The position numbers and the translations under genes are program-made. From Bog-113 sp963752695 (GTDB lineage Bacteria > Acidobacteriota > Terriglobia > Bryobacterales > Bryobacteraceae): 64,000 bases of DNA. The first letter of the stretch is position 1. The number at the start of each line of letters is the position of its first letter. Location: the NCBI GenBank assembly GCA_963752695.1, contig CAVVZB010000002.1, positions 744,001 to 808,000 on the forward strand. The letters are read 5' to 3'. Positions 25,782-33,122 of the stretch are shown here, in pieces. The notes beneath the pieces were generated by a model, which ran no database searches, was not told the DNA's origin, and saw only the letters and a list, made by a program, of their open reading frames with translations.

Positions 25782-25795
25782 GTTCCCCGGGGAAC
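25782..25795. promoter_or_regulatory. Perfect 14-bp palindrome upstream of the TIGR03118 gene
   Basis: GTTCCCCGGGGAAC reads the same on both strands with no loop, so it is operator-like, not a terminator. It is 52 nt before the TIGR03118 start and 160 nt before sucC, in the 225-nt divergent gap. The regulator is unknown. Confidence 0.35.
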
Positions 25796-25908
25796 CCTAC
25801 TCAGTGTCTGTAGTCTCTCGATTCGCCAGGCTAAGCTCAACACCGTTTCATGCGGATCTTGTAAGGATTTTGTAAATTCAATGCGGCAGTGACGGCGAGT
25901 CCGCATGA

Positions 25909-25914
25909 TATAGT
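25909..25914 (+). promoter_or_regulatory. Probable -10 element of the sucCD-ndk operon
   Basis: TATAGT, 41 nt before the sucC ATG, inside TGATATAGTTT. The implied leader of about 35 nt contains a small GGGTG/CACCC hairpin (25922-25937) and a purine-rich AAGTCGGAAA just before the start. Confidence 0.4.
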
Positions 25915-25955
25915 TTGAGGCGGGTGGAACCACACCCAAAACAAGTCGGAAACAC

Positions 25956-27122
25956 ATGAAAATACACGAGTACCAGGCCAAGGCGATCCTGGCGAGATAC
26001 GATGTGCCCGTGCCCCGCGGGGAGGCCGCATTTACCGTGGCCGAGGCCGAAACGGTGGCTAAGTCGCTCGGTGGCAGCGTTGTCATCAAGGCCCAAATTC
26101 ACGCTGGCGGGCGAGGCAAGGGCGGGGGCGTCAAGATCGCCAAGAGCGCGGAAGAAGCCGCGCAAATTGCTGAAAAAATGCTCGGCATGACTCTGGTCAC
26201 GCACCAAACCGGTCCTGAGGGCCGCGTGGTGAACAAGTTGTTGGTGGAAGAAACACTACCGATCGATAAGGAGTTGTATCTCGGTATTGTGCTTGACCGT
26301 GTGATCGGCAAGCTGGTGTTTATGGCGTCCGCTGCAGGTGGAATGGAGATCGAAGAAGTAGCAGCAAAAGATCCGCACGCGATTTTGAAAGAAGTGATCG
26401 AGCCCGGCTATGGATTGATGCCGTTTCAGGCTCGCAAGCTGGCGTTTGGAATCGGGATTCCCGCAACGAGCATTAACGCTTCGGTGCAAGCCATGGTTGC
26501 GCTCACCCGCGCCTGCGAAGCCAACGACGCGACTCTCGCGGAGATAAATCCGTTCATCACGACCAAGGACGGCAAAGTGTACGCGCTGGACGCTAAGGTC
26601 AACTTCGATGACAACGCGATGTTCCGCCACAAAGGGCTTCAAGAACTTCGCGACCTAAACGAAGAAGATCCGTTGGAAGTGGAAGCTTCGAAGTTCGGCC
26701 TGAACTACGTAAAGCTGGATGGGAATGTCGCCTGCATGGTGAACGGCGCGGGGCTGGCGATGGGCACGATGGACATCATTAAGTACGCGGGCGGAAGTCC
26801 GGCGAACTTCCTGGACGTAGGCGGCGGCGCTAACGCCGAGCAGATCAAAAATGCGTTCCGGATCTTACTTTCCGACCCGGGTGTCAAGGCCGTTCTGATC
26901 AACATTTTCGGCGGAATTCTACGCTGTGACACGCTGGCGATCGGTGTTCTTGCAGCTGCGCGCGACCTGGATGTGAAGGTCCCTATTGTGATCCGCATGG
27001 AAGGCACTAATGTGGAGGAAGGCCGCCGAATCTTGAAGGAGTCCGGCTTCAACTTCACCGTGGCGGATGGAATGGCTGACGCGGCTGAAAAGGTAGTACG
27101 GTTGGCAGGAGTGAGTCGCTAG
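25956..27122 (+). CDS. sucC: Succinyl-CoA synthetase (ADP-forming) beta subunit
   Basis: 388 residues. ATP-grasp domain with KAQIHAGGRGKGGGVKIAKS, the central LAEINPF (with the catalytic-loop glutamate) and the C-terminal nucleotide/CoA domain (GIL-RCDTLAIGVLA as RCDTLAIGVLA, VPIVIRMEGTNVEEGR). Forms the alpha-beta enzyme with the next gene, converting succinyl-CoA to succinate with ATP formation in the TCA cycle. No gap to sucD. Full length. Confidence 0.97.
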   Translation: MKIHEYQAKAILARYDVPVPRGEAAFTVAEAETVAKSLGGSVVIKAQIHAGGRGKGGGVKIAKSAEEAAQIAEKMLGMTLVTHQTGPEGRVVNKLLVEETLPIDKELYLGIVLDRVIGKLVFMASAAGGMEIEEVAAKDPHAILKEVIEPGYGLMPFQARKLAFGIGIPATSINASVQAMVALTRACEANDATLAEINPFITTKDGKVYALDAKVNFDDNAMFRHKGLQELRDLNEEDPLEVEASKFGLNYVKLDGNVACMVNGAGLAMGTMDIIKYAGGSPANFLDVGGGANAEQIKNAFRILLSDPGVKAVLINIFGGILRCDTLAIGVLAAARDLDVKVPIVIRMEGTNVEEGRRILKESGFNFTVADGMADAAEKVVRLAGVSR

Positions 27123-27998
27123 ATGAGCGTTTTAGTTGATAAGAACACCCGCTTGATGGTGCAAGGCTTTACCGGACGCGAGGGTACGTTTCACGCGACA
27201 CAAGCGGTTGCCTACGGTACACATGTAGTCGGTGGAGTAACTCCTGGCAAGGGTGGATCGAAACATCTTGACCTTCCGGTCTTCGATACAGTAACCCAGG
27301 CGGTTAAGGAGACTGGCGCGAATGCTTCTGTTATCTTTGTCCCGCCTCCGTTTGCCGCTGACGCGATCATGGAAGCTGTGGATGCCGGGCTGCCGCTGGT
27401 TGTTTGTATAACCGAGGGCATCCCGACCCTCGATATGATCCGGGCCTGGAAGTATATGCAAGGTAAGTCCACGCGCCTGGTGGGGCCGAATTGCCCGGGG
27501 GTAATTTCGCCAGGTAAGTGTAAGATTGGGATCATGCCGGGCCATATCCACCTGGAGGGCAATGTAGGCGTAGTTTCGCGGTCCGGCACACTGACGTATG
27601 AAGCCGTCGGACAACTAACGGCGCTTGGAATCGGTCAATCGACGTGTATCGGCATCGGCGGCGATCCAATTATTGGAACTTCCTTCAGCGACGCCATTCG
27701 TTTCTTCAACGACGATCCAGATACGCATGCGATCGTGATGATCGGCGAGATTGGAGGCGATGCCGAAGAGACTGCAGCTAGCTATGTCAAGCAGCACGTT
27801 TCCAAGCCTGTGGTTGGGTTCATCGCGGGTCAGACAGCGCCCCCTGGCCGCCGCATGGGACACGCCGGAGCGATCATCTCAGGCGGATCTGGAGCGGCTC
27901 CCGATAAGATTCGCGCCATGGAAGAAGCGGGCATCAGTATGTGCGCGTCACCCGCCGACATCGGCAAGACAATTCAATCTCGACTGGCATCCAAATAG
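27123..27998 (+). CDS. sucD: Succinyl-CoA synthetase alpha subunit
   Basis: 291 residues. N-terminal CoA-binding Rossmann domain (VQGFTGREGTFHATQAVAYG), GVVSRSGTLTYEAVGQLTAL and the C-terminal phosphohistidine loop GHAGAIISGGSGAAPDK, whose His is phosphorylated during catalysis. Starts immediately after the sucC stop, indicating translational coupling. Completes the ligase. Confidence 0.97.
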   Translation: MSVLVDKNTRLMVQGFTGREGTFHATQAVAYGTHVVGGVTPGKGGSKHLDLPVFDTVTQAVKETGANASVIFVPPPFAADAIMEAVDAGLPLVVCITEGIPTLDMIRAWKYMQGKSTRLVGPNCPGVISPGKCKIGIMPGHIHLEGNVGVVSRSGTLTYEAVGQLTALGIGQSTCIGIGGDPIIGTSFSDAIRFFNDDPDTHAIVMIGEIGGDAEETAASYVKQHVSKPVVGFIAGQTAPPGRRMGHAGAIISGGSGAAPDKIRAMEEAGISMCASPADIGKTIQSRLASK

Positions 27999-28004
27999 AC
28001 ATTC

Positions 28005-28418
28005 ATGGAACGAACATTTTCAATCATCAAGCCGGACGCTGTAGCTTCTGGCCATACCGGCGCCATTCTGGCATTACTCGAAACGAGTGGCTTTAAGATT
28101 CGGGGCCTTCGAATGACGCGGCTGACGAAAGCCCAAGCCGAGGGTTTCTACGCCGTTCATAGCGCGCGTCCTTTCTATACGAGCCTGGTCACCTTCATGA
28201 CCGAAGGCCCAGTGGTAGCAATGGTCTTAGAACGCGACGATGCAGTCAAGGCGCTTCGCGAAGTGATGGGCGCAACTAACCCAGCGAATGCCGCGGAAGG
28301 TACGATCCGTAAACTATTCGCTGAAAGTATTGAGCGGAACGCCATTCACGGCTCGGACGCTCCCGAAACGGCTGCACAGGAAATTCCTTTCTTCTTCACC
28401 AGCGCTGAATTGCTCTAG
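28005..28418 (+). CDS. ndk: Nucleoside diphosphate kinase
   Basis: 137 residues. ERTFSIIKPDAVASGHTGAI start, RPFYTSLVTFMTEGPVVAMV, GATNPANAAEGTIRKLF and catalytic His in NAIHGSDAPETA. Transfers the gamma phosphate between nucleoside triphosphates and diphosphates. Six nt after sucD; sucCD-ndk is a sensible grouping because Ndk can exchange the ATP or GTP produced. Normal length. Confidence 0.97.
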   Translation: MERTFSIIKPDAVASGHTGAILALLETSGFKIRGLRMTRLTKAQAEGFYAVHSARPFYTSLVTFMTEGPVVAMVLERDDAVKALREVMGATNPANAAEGTIRKLFAESIERNAIHGSDAPETAAQEIPFFFTSAELL

Positions 28419-29081
28419 GTGCCCCATGGGGCAGGCGAGTTTGGTGGGGCAAACTATCGCCGGGTCGCACATATCTACGATCGGCTTGAGTTAGTACTGG
28501 GTGGTGTTCTGGATAAGACGCGAAACGCTTTCCTGGGCCAACTCCCCTTTGTTCCAAACAACCCTGTTATCCTGGCGTGCGGTACGGGTAAGTTTGCGGC
28601 CGCGTACGTGCGCGCCTACAATCCGCCACGGCTGACGATCAACGACATAGCTCCGGAGATGATTGCACGGACGCAGCGCCGCCTGACTGCAAGTGGCTGG
28701 AATGGTGAGCTAGTGGTTCTCGAAGGCGATGTTACGCGGATGCAGATCCCGTGTGTCTACGACTTCATCTCCGCCCAGTTCTTTCTAGACTGCTTCCCGC
28801 AGCGCTCACGCGTCACACTCATGCATCGTATTCGAGCGATTTTGGCGCCAGGCGGGATTCTTCTTGTTTCAGATTATGCCCGGCCGCGATCGACGTGGAT
28901 GCTCCCCATTTTCTATGTTAATTATGGAGCGGCGCTGCTCGGCTTTTGGGTGTTAGCACGGCATGCGCCGAATCCGCCGGGAGACATCGAGCGCGCCATA
29001 CTCGATGCCGCGTTCCGCATCACTCAGAAGCGGGTCCTACTTGGTGGCTTGTTCGCCTCGTGGCTTGCCCAAGTAGACTGA
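28419..29081 (+). CDS. Class I SAM-dependent methyltransferase, first of two paralogues
   Basis: 220 residues from GTG 28419, which directly follows the ndk stop codon. Motif I ILACGTGKFAAAYV binds SAM; DIAPEMIARTQRRL gives the acidic ribose-binding position; the C-terminal half has hydrophobic stretches (FYVNYGAALLGFWVLARHAP) that may touch a membrane. About half the residues match the next gene in order. Substrate unknown; perhaps a lipid or quinone, by inference from the hydrophobic C-terminus. Confidence 0.8.
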   Translation: MPHGAGEFGGANYRRVAHIYDRLELVLGGVLDKTRNAFLGQLPFVPNNPVILACGTGKFAAAYVRAYNPPRLTINDIAPEMIARTQRRLTASGWNGELVVLEGDVTRMQIPCVYDFISAQFFLDCFPQRSRVTLMHRIRAILAPGGILLVSDYARPRSTWMLPIFYVNYGAALLGFWVLARHAPNPPGDIERAILDAAFRITQKRVLLGGLFASWLAQVD

Positions 29082-29085
29082 AGTT

Positions 29086-29769
29086 ATGAGCGGTTCGCCC
29101 TTCCAGAAGACTGATTATGGCCGTGTGGCGCGCATTTACGACAAGATCGAGGCCATTGGCGGAGATGTTATCGAGCAGGCGCGCAATGCATTTCTAGGCG
29201 AACTTCCCATCGCGCCGGTAAATCCGATCATCATCGGTTGCGGAACCGGAACATTCGCCGCCGCTTTCCTTAAATCGGAACAGCCGGCGCAACTCACTCT
29301 GAATGACATAGCGCCGGAGATGTTGGCTTTATCTCGGAAGCGCGTGGCAGACACTGAGTGGGAAGGAAAGTTGATTGAATTGCCGGGCGACATAACCTCT
29401 CTAAACCTTCCCGCACAGTATGACTTCATTGCCTTGCAATTTGTTCTGAATTGCTTCCCGATTCCACTTCGCCTGGAGATGCTCCGAAAGGTCAAGAAGC
29501 TTCTTGCTCCTGGCGGTGTCTTGTACATTTCGGATTACTCGAAGCCGCGATCCTTTTGGATGCAGCCTGTTTTCTACGCGAACTACTTTGCAGCTGTCTT
29601 ACTCTTCTGGCCATTGGCGAAGAACGCGCCGAATAGTCCCGGCGACATGGAGAAGTTGATTCTGGAAAGCGGTTTGATTATCGACAAGAAGCGGACCTTT
29701 GGCGGAGAACTCTATTCCGCCTGGCTCACGCACGATCCCGCTTCCATGATGCCGCCAGCAGCGCCTTAA
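29086..29769 (+). CDS. Class I SAM-dependent methyltransferase, second of two paralogues
   Basis: 227 residues. Same layout as the preceding gene: YGRVARIYDKIEAIGGDVIE, motif I IIIGCGTGTFAAAFL, DIAPEMLALSRKRV, LAPGGVLYISDYSKPRSFWM and the hydrophobic FYANYFAAVLLFWPLAKNAP. The pair is a tandem duplication that has diverged. 4-nt gap. Its last 44 nt overlap the opposite-strand DUF2156 gene. Substrate unknown. Confidence 0.8.
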   Translation: MSGSPFQKTDYGRVARIYDKIEAIGGDVIEQARNAFLGELPIAPVNPIIIGCGTGTFAAAFLKSEQPAQLTLNDIAPEMLALSRKRVADTEWEGKLIELPGDITSLNLPAQYDFIALQFVLNCFPIPLRLEMLRKVKKLLAPGGVLYISDYSKPRSFWMQPVFYANYFAAVLLFWPLAKNAPNSPGDMEKLILESGLIIDKKRTFGGELYSAWLTHDPASMMPPAAP

Positions 29770-30787
29770 AGATGCTTCCATTAGCGATCGCGCGTGCGGC
29801 TGCCAACACGACCCGGGGCGCCATCAGCATGGTGCGCGGCACCATGACATACTCGTGTTCCCAGAACGTCGGGCTCATGCGCGCTTTGAAGCGATGCACC
29901 CCGGCGAAGTTATAGATGGCGTCGCCGCGCCGATAAACCAAGCCCATCATGCGCCGAGCGAAGTCGTGACGACCTCGATAGATCGCATCTTCCTGTTCCA
30001 CACCGAGTAACGGAACCGGTCCGAGCGTGGCCAGGCGAACGCCATAGTCGCGGAGATGTTCCATGGCGGTAACGATCAGCAAATCCGTCGTCCCATTTGG
30101 CGCTGCGGCGATTCGCTGTACATCCTCTAGATAGCTGCTGGAGCGCGCGGGCATGGGCGAAGCCGTCAGAAACCCGACCAGCGTACCAGCTCCATCGCGC
30201 GCCAGAAACATCGTCTTGTGCTCCGGGAATCCGAAGGGGTCTGGCGCGAACACCCATCCGAAAGTTGATGTGCGCCGTTCCGCGTTCCAGTCATGACAGA
30301 TGCGTTCGACCTCGGCCCGGGGAATGGCTTCACCACTTACCGCTTCTACGGTTAGCCCAGCCTTTCGCGCTTGGTTGACGCCCGCTCTTAAGGCATGTCG
30401 CTTCCGCCCACTCAGATTCCATTCGTTAAGGTCGAAGTACGGCGACATTCCGATCGGCACGCAGTCCATGTCCAGTTGTAGACTGAGTTCGGCGAGCCGG
30501 TGAGACACCGGAACAAACGCGACTAGGCGGCGTCGCTCACGCGCGAACGCCCCAAAGCTCCGAACCAGTGCGGCTAAATCGGCAGGCGCCCCCATCGGCT
30601 CGGCTGCCAACCACGTATTCCCTTGCTCCCGGTAAACGACCGCTCCCGAACCGTCCGGGGCAACCCACGATTTTGTATTCGTCTTAAGCGAGATCAATGA
30701 ATGCGGGCTGTAGCCAAACGCTCGCTGGTATTCCTCCAAGCTCTGCAACTGCACTGAATCGCCAATCACGGTTGTGCCACTACTCAC
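29726..30787 (-). CDS. DUF2156 protein (phosphatidylglycerol lysyltransferase C-terminal-like GNAT domain)
   Basis: 353 residues, soluble; no membrane flippase domain as in full MprF. LEEYQRAFGYSPHSLISLKT, a double GNAT-like fold with AVVYREQGNTWLAAEPMG and NEWNLSGRKRHALRAGVNQA matches the DUF2156/LPG-synthase C domain, which in MprF transfers aminoacyl groups from tRNA to phosphatidylglycerol. The stand-alone form may aminoacylate a lipid or another acceptor. Divergent from the porin gene by 34 nt. Confidence 0.83.
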   Translation of the reverse strand: MSSGTTVIGDSVQLQSLEEYQRAFGYSPHSLISLKTNTKSWVAPDGSGAVVYREQGNTWLAAEPMGAPADLAALVRSFGAFARERRRLVAFVPVSHRLAELSLQLDMDCVPIGMSPYFDLNEWNLSGRKRHALRAGVNQARKAGLTVEAVSGEAIPRAEVERICHDWNAERRTSTFGWVFAPDPFGFPEHKTMFLARDGAGTLVGFLTASPMPARSSSYLEDVQRIAAAPNGTTDLLIVTAMEHLRDYGVRLATLGPVPLLGVEQEDAIYRGRHDFARRMMGLVYRRGDAIYNFAGVHRFKARMSPTFWEHEYVMVPRTMLMAPRVVLAAARAIANGSIFKALLAASWKRDRA

Positions 30788-30821
30788 AGTAAACTAAAGA
30801 AAGGGAGCATCCCGCGCCCTT

Positions 30822-32309
30822 TTGTTATTGTTTCAGATTCATTACTTCGGCCTATCAGGCAGGTATCGCATCTTATTTCGTTTATCGATTCTGTTTTTCT
30901 GCCTCTGCGGCATTATGGGGGCTCAAAACGCCCTGGATCAGGACAGTGCTCCCCCGCCGCAAGCCGCGCCTCCGCAGAGCGGTGAGAGCCCCCGTCAGGA
31001 AACTAATCGCACCCCCGAGCAGCCGGCTGCGGACGAGCGCTGGAACATCTTCTATCAGGCGACGTCGATTGGTCAATATCACGGCACCTTTCACTCGCCG
31101 TATTCCGGTCCGTTCAGTCTTCAGGACTACACCGAGCGCGACGTGTCTTTAACTACGACACTGTTTTTCGGGTTACGTCTAGACAAGAACACAATGTTGT
31201 ATTTCGATCCGGAGATTGCGGGTGGCCGCGGCTTCAGCGGAGTAAACGGGCTCGCTAATTCGTCAAACGGCGAACTACCGCGCGTATCGACGGCAACTCC
31301 CAAACCGTATCTCGCGCGCCTGTATCTCACGCATGACTTCGGCTTCGGCAACGAGATGGAAAATGTGGGGAGCGATCAGAATCAACTGGCGGGGCGACGC
31401 CCGGTAACTCGCTACTCGATTACTGTTGGTCGCTTCACTCTCACAGACTTCTTCGATAACAATCGCTACTCTCACGACCCACGCACTCAGTTCATCGGAT
31501 GGGCAGTCATGTTTAACGGGGCCTGGGATTACCCGGCGGACGTGCGTGGCTACACCTGGGGCTGGATGCACGAGATTCACGCGCGCAGCTGGTCTTTACG
31601 CTATGCCAGCGCGGCGATGCCCCGTGTGGCCAATGGACTACGTTTCGACCGCCGTTTGCTCGTCAATCGTGGCGATGTGATCGAGGGAGAGTACCGGCGA
31701 AATGTTCACGAGCGTCCCGGAATCATCCGATTACTCACTTACTTCAATCACGCTAGAGCCGGGAACTATGCACTCTCGATTCAGAACGCCCTGGCGAACG
31801 AAACCCAACCTTCGGTGATCAGCACAAGAATGAACGGAACTCTGAAGTATGGATTCGGACTGAACATCGAGCAGGAGTTAGCCAAGGATATCGGGGTCTT
31901 TTTCCGCTTGGGCTGGAATGATGGGAAGACCGAAAGCTTCGCGTTTACCGCGATCGATCGGCTAGCTACCAGCGGCGTTTCCATCACGGGGGCGCGCTGG
32001 CGCCGGCCCTTCGATAGCGTTGCGGCCGAACTCACGGTGAGCGGTATTTCCGGTGTGCACGCCTCCTATCTTGCGGACGGCGGCTATGACTTCCTGATCG
32101 GCGACGGTCATCTCAACTACGGCCCCGAGTACGTCACCGAAGCGTACTACAACGCGCGCCTGTTTCCCGGCTTCTTTACCTCGTTTGACCTTCAACACGT
32201 CTCTAACCCGGCATTCAATCAGGACCGCGGACCGGTATGGATTCCCTCCATTCGTCTGCATCTTGAACTCGGTAAAGATAGCTTTACGCATAAGAAGACA
32301 GCGCAGTAG
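30822..32309 (+). CDS. Carbohydrate porin (OprB-like)
   Basis: 495 residues. TTG start with AAAGGGAG about 15 nt upstream; a start a few codons later is also possible. Signal peptide around residues 14-35 (ILFRLSILFFCLCGIMGAQ), a Pro/Gln-rich spacer, then a beta-barrel with many amphipathic strands and the OprB-type block YSITVGRFTLTDFFDNNRYS. The C-terminus SIRLHLELGKDSF is barrel-like. Likely passive uptake of sugars across the outer membrane. Convergent with the SDR gene by 4 nt. Confidence 0.8.
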   Translation: MLLFQIHYFGLSGRYRILFRLSILFFCLCGIMGAQNALDQDSAPPPQAAPPQSGESPRQETNRTPEQPAADERWNIFYQATSIGQYHGTFHSPYSGPFSLQDYTERDVSLTTTLFFGLRLDKNTMLYFDPEIAGGRGFSGVNGLANSSNGELPRVSTATPKPYLARLYLTHDFGFGNEMENVGSDQNQLAGRRPVTRYSITVGRFTLTDFFDNNRYSHDPRTQFIGWAVMFNGAWDYPADVRGYTWGWMHEIHARSWSLRYASAAMPRVANGLRFDRRLLVNRGDVIEGEYRRNVHERPGIIRLLTYFNHARAGNYALSIQNALANETQPSVISTRMNGTLKYGFGLNIEQELAKDIGVFFRLGWNDGKTESFAFTAIDRLATSGVSITGARWRRPFDSVAAELTVSGISGVHASYLADGGYDFLIGDGHLNYGPEYVTEAYYNARLFPGFFTSFDLQHVSNPAFNQDRGPVWIPSIRLHLELGKDSFTHKKTAQ

Positions 32310-32313
32310 TCAC

Positions 32314-33069
32314 TTATCCGCGGCCCATGAAAGGCATCCCGGCCGCCATCACAGTTAGAAATGGGACATTGACATTTAGCGGCAAGTTCGCCATGTAAAC
32401 CACCGCGTCCGCGACATGCTGTACATCCATGCGCGGCTCCGGAGCAAGTCTTCCATCGGCTTGTAAGACACCGGCTGTCATTCGCGCCGTCATCTCGGTG
32501 GCGGCATTCCCGATGTCGATCTGTCCGCACGCAATGTCCCATTCGCGGCAGTCGAGCGCGATGGACTTAGTAAGTCCGGTAATCGCGTGCTTGGTCGCCG
32601 TGTAAGGCGCCGAGAAAGGGCGCGGTGTATGCGCGCTGATTGAGCCATTATTGATGATGCGTCCGCCCCTCGGAGTCTGCTTCTTCATGAGCCGGATCGC
32701 TTCCCGCGCGCAGAGAAACGCTCCCGTAAGATTCACGTTCACCACCGCGTACCAAGCTTCAATGGCCAGTTCCTCCATGGGAACCGCCGGCGCGCCCATA
32801 CCAGCGTTATTGAATAGCAGATCGATACGGCCGAAGGTACCCTCTGTTTTTGCGAACAGGGCTTGTACTTCTGCGGGCACAGTCACATCGCAAGGGAAGG
32901 GCAGCATCTCTCCCGTCTGAGCCTCGCCCAAAGCCGCTGTCTGCATCAACTCCGCGTGCCGTCTGCCCACCAGTACGACGTCAAATCCACTCTGCTCCAA
33001 AGCCAGGCTCACTGCCCGCCCGATGCCGCTTCCCGCTCCTGTCACTACCGCCACGCGCCGATTGCTCAC
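32314..33069 (-). CDS. Short-chain dehydrogenase/reductase (SDR)
   Basis: 251 residues from GTG 33069, preceded by a 7-nt gap and minus-strand TAAACT; the frame is open upstream to 33165 but that stretch lies beyond the promoter. Cofactor loop VVTGAGSGIGRA, NNAGMG, catalytic Ser in NNGSISAHT and YTATK (Tyr/Lys). NAD(P)-dependent oxidoreductase; substrate unknown. Its upstream region is shared with the divergent S55 gene. Confidence 0.93.
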   Translation of the reverse strand: MSNRRVAVVTGAGSGIGRAVSLALEQSGFDVVLVGRRHAELMQTAALGEAQTGEMLPFPCDVTVPAEVQALFAKTEGTFGRIDLLFNNAGMGAPAVPMEELAIEAWYAVVNVNLTGAFLCAREAIRLMKKQTPRGGRIINNGSISAHTPRPFSAPYTATKHAITGLTKSIALDCREWDIACGQIDIGNAATEMTARMTAGVLQADGRLAPEPRMDVQHVADAVVYMANLPLNVNVPFLTVMAAGMPFMGRG

Positions 33070-33070
33070 A

Positions 33071-33108
33071 AACCGTAGTTTACGGCTTCGATCCGTTAAA
33101 CTACGGTT
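33071..33108. promoter_or_regulatory. Inverted repeat carrying two back-to-back -10-like elements
   Basis: Arms AACCGTAGTTTACGG (33071-33085) and CCGTTAAACTACGGTT (33093-33108) are near-perfect inverted copies (one extra T) around a 7-nt spacer. Each arm holds TAAACTACGG reading outward: TAAACT on the minus strand is 7 nt from the SDR GTG; TAAACT on the plus strand (33097-33102) is 20 nt from the S55 ATG. It may be a dimeric operator, or a duplicated promoter; no T-run suggests it is not a terminator. Confidence 0.55.
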
Positions 33109-33122
33109 ACGGAGTACATCGA

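Noticed and set aside
32850..33122. N-terminal extension of the S55 gene
   Set aside because: It lies antisense to the SDR gene; the signal peptide begins at ATG 33123, after the promoter-like inverted repeat.
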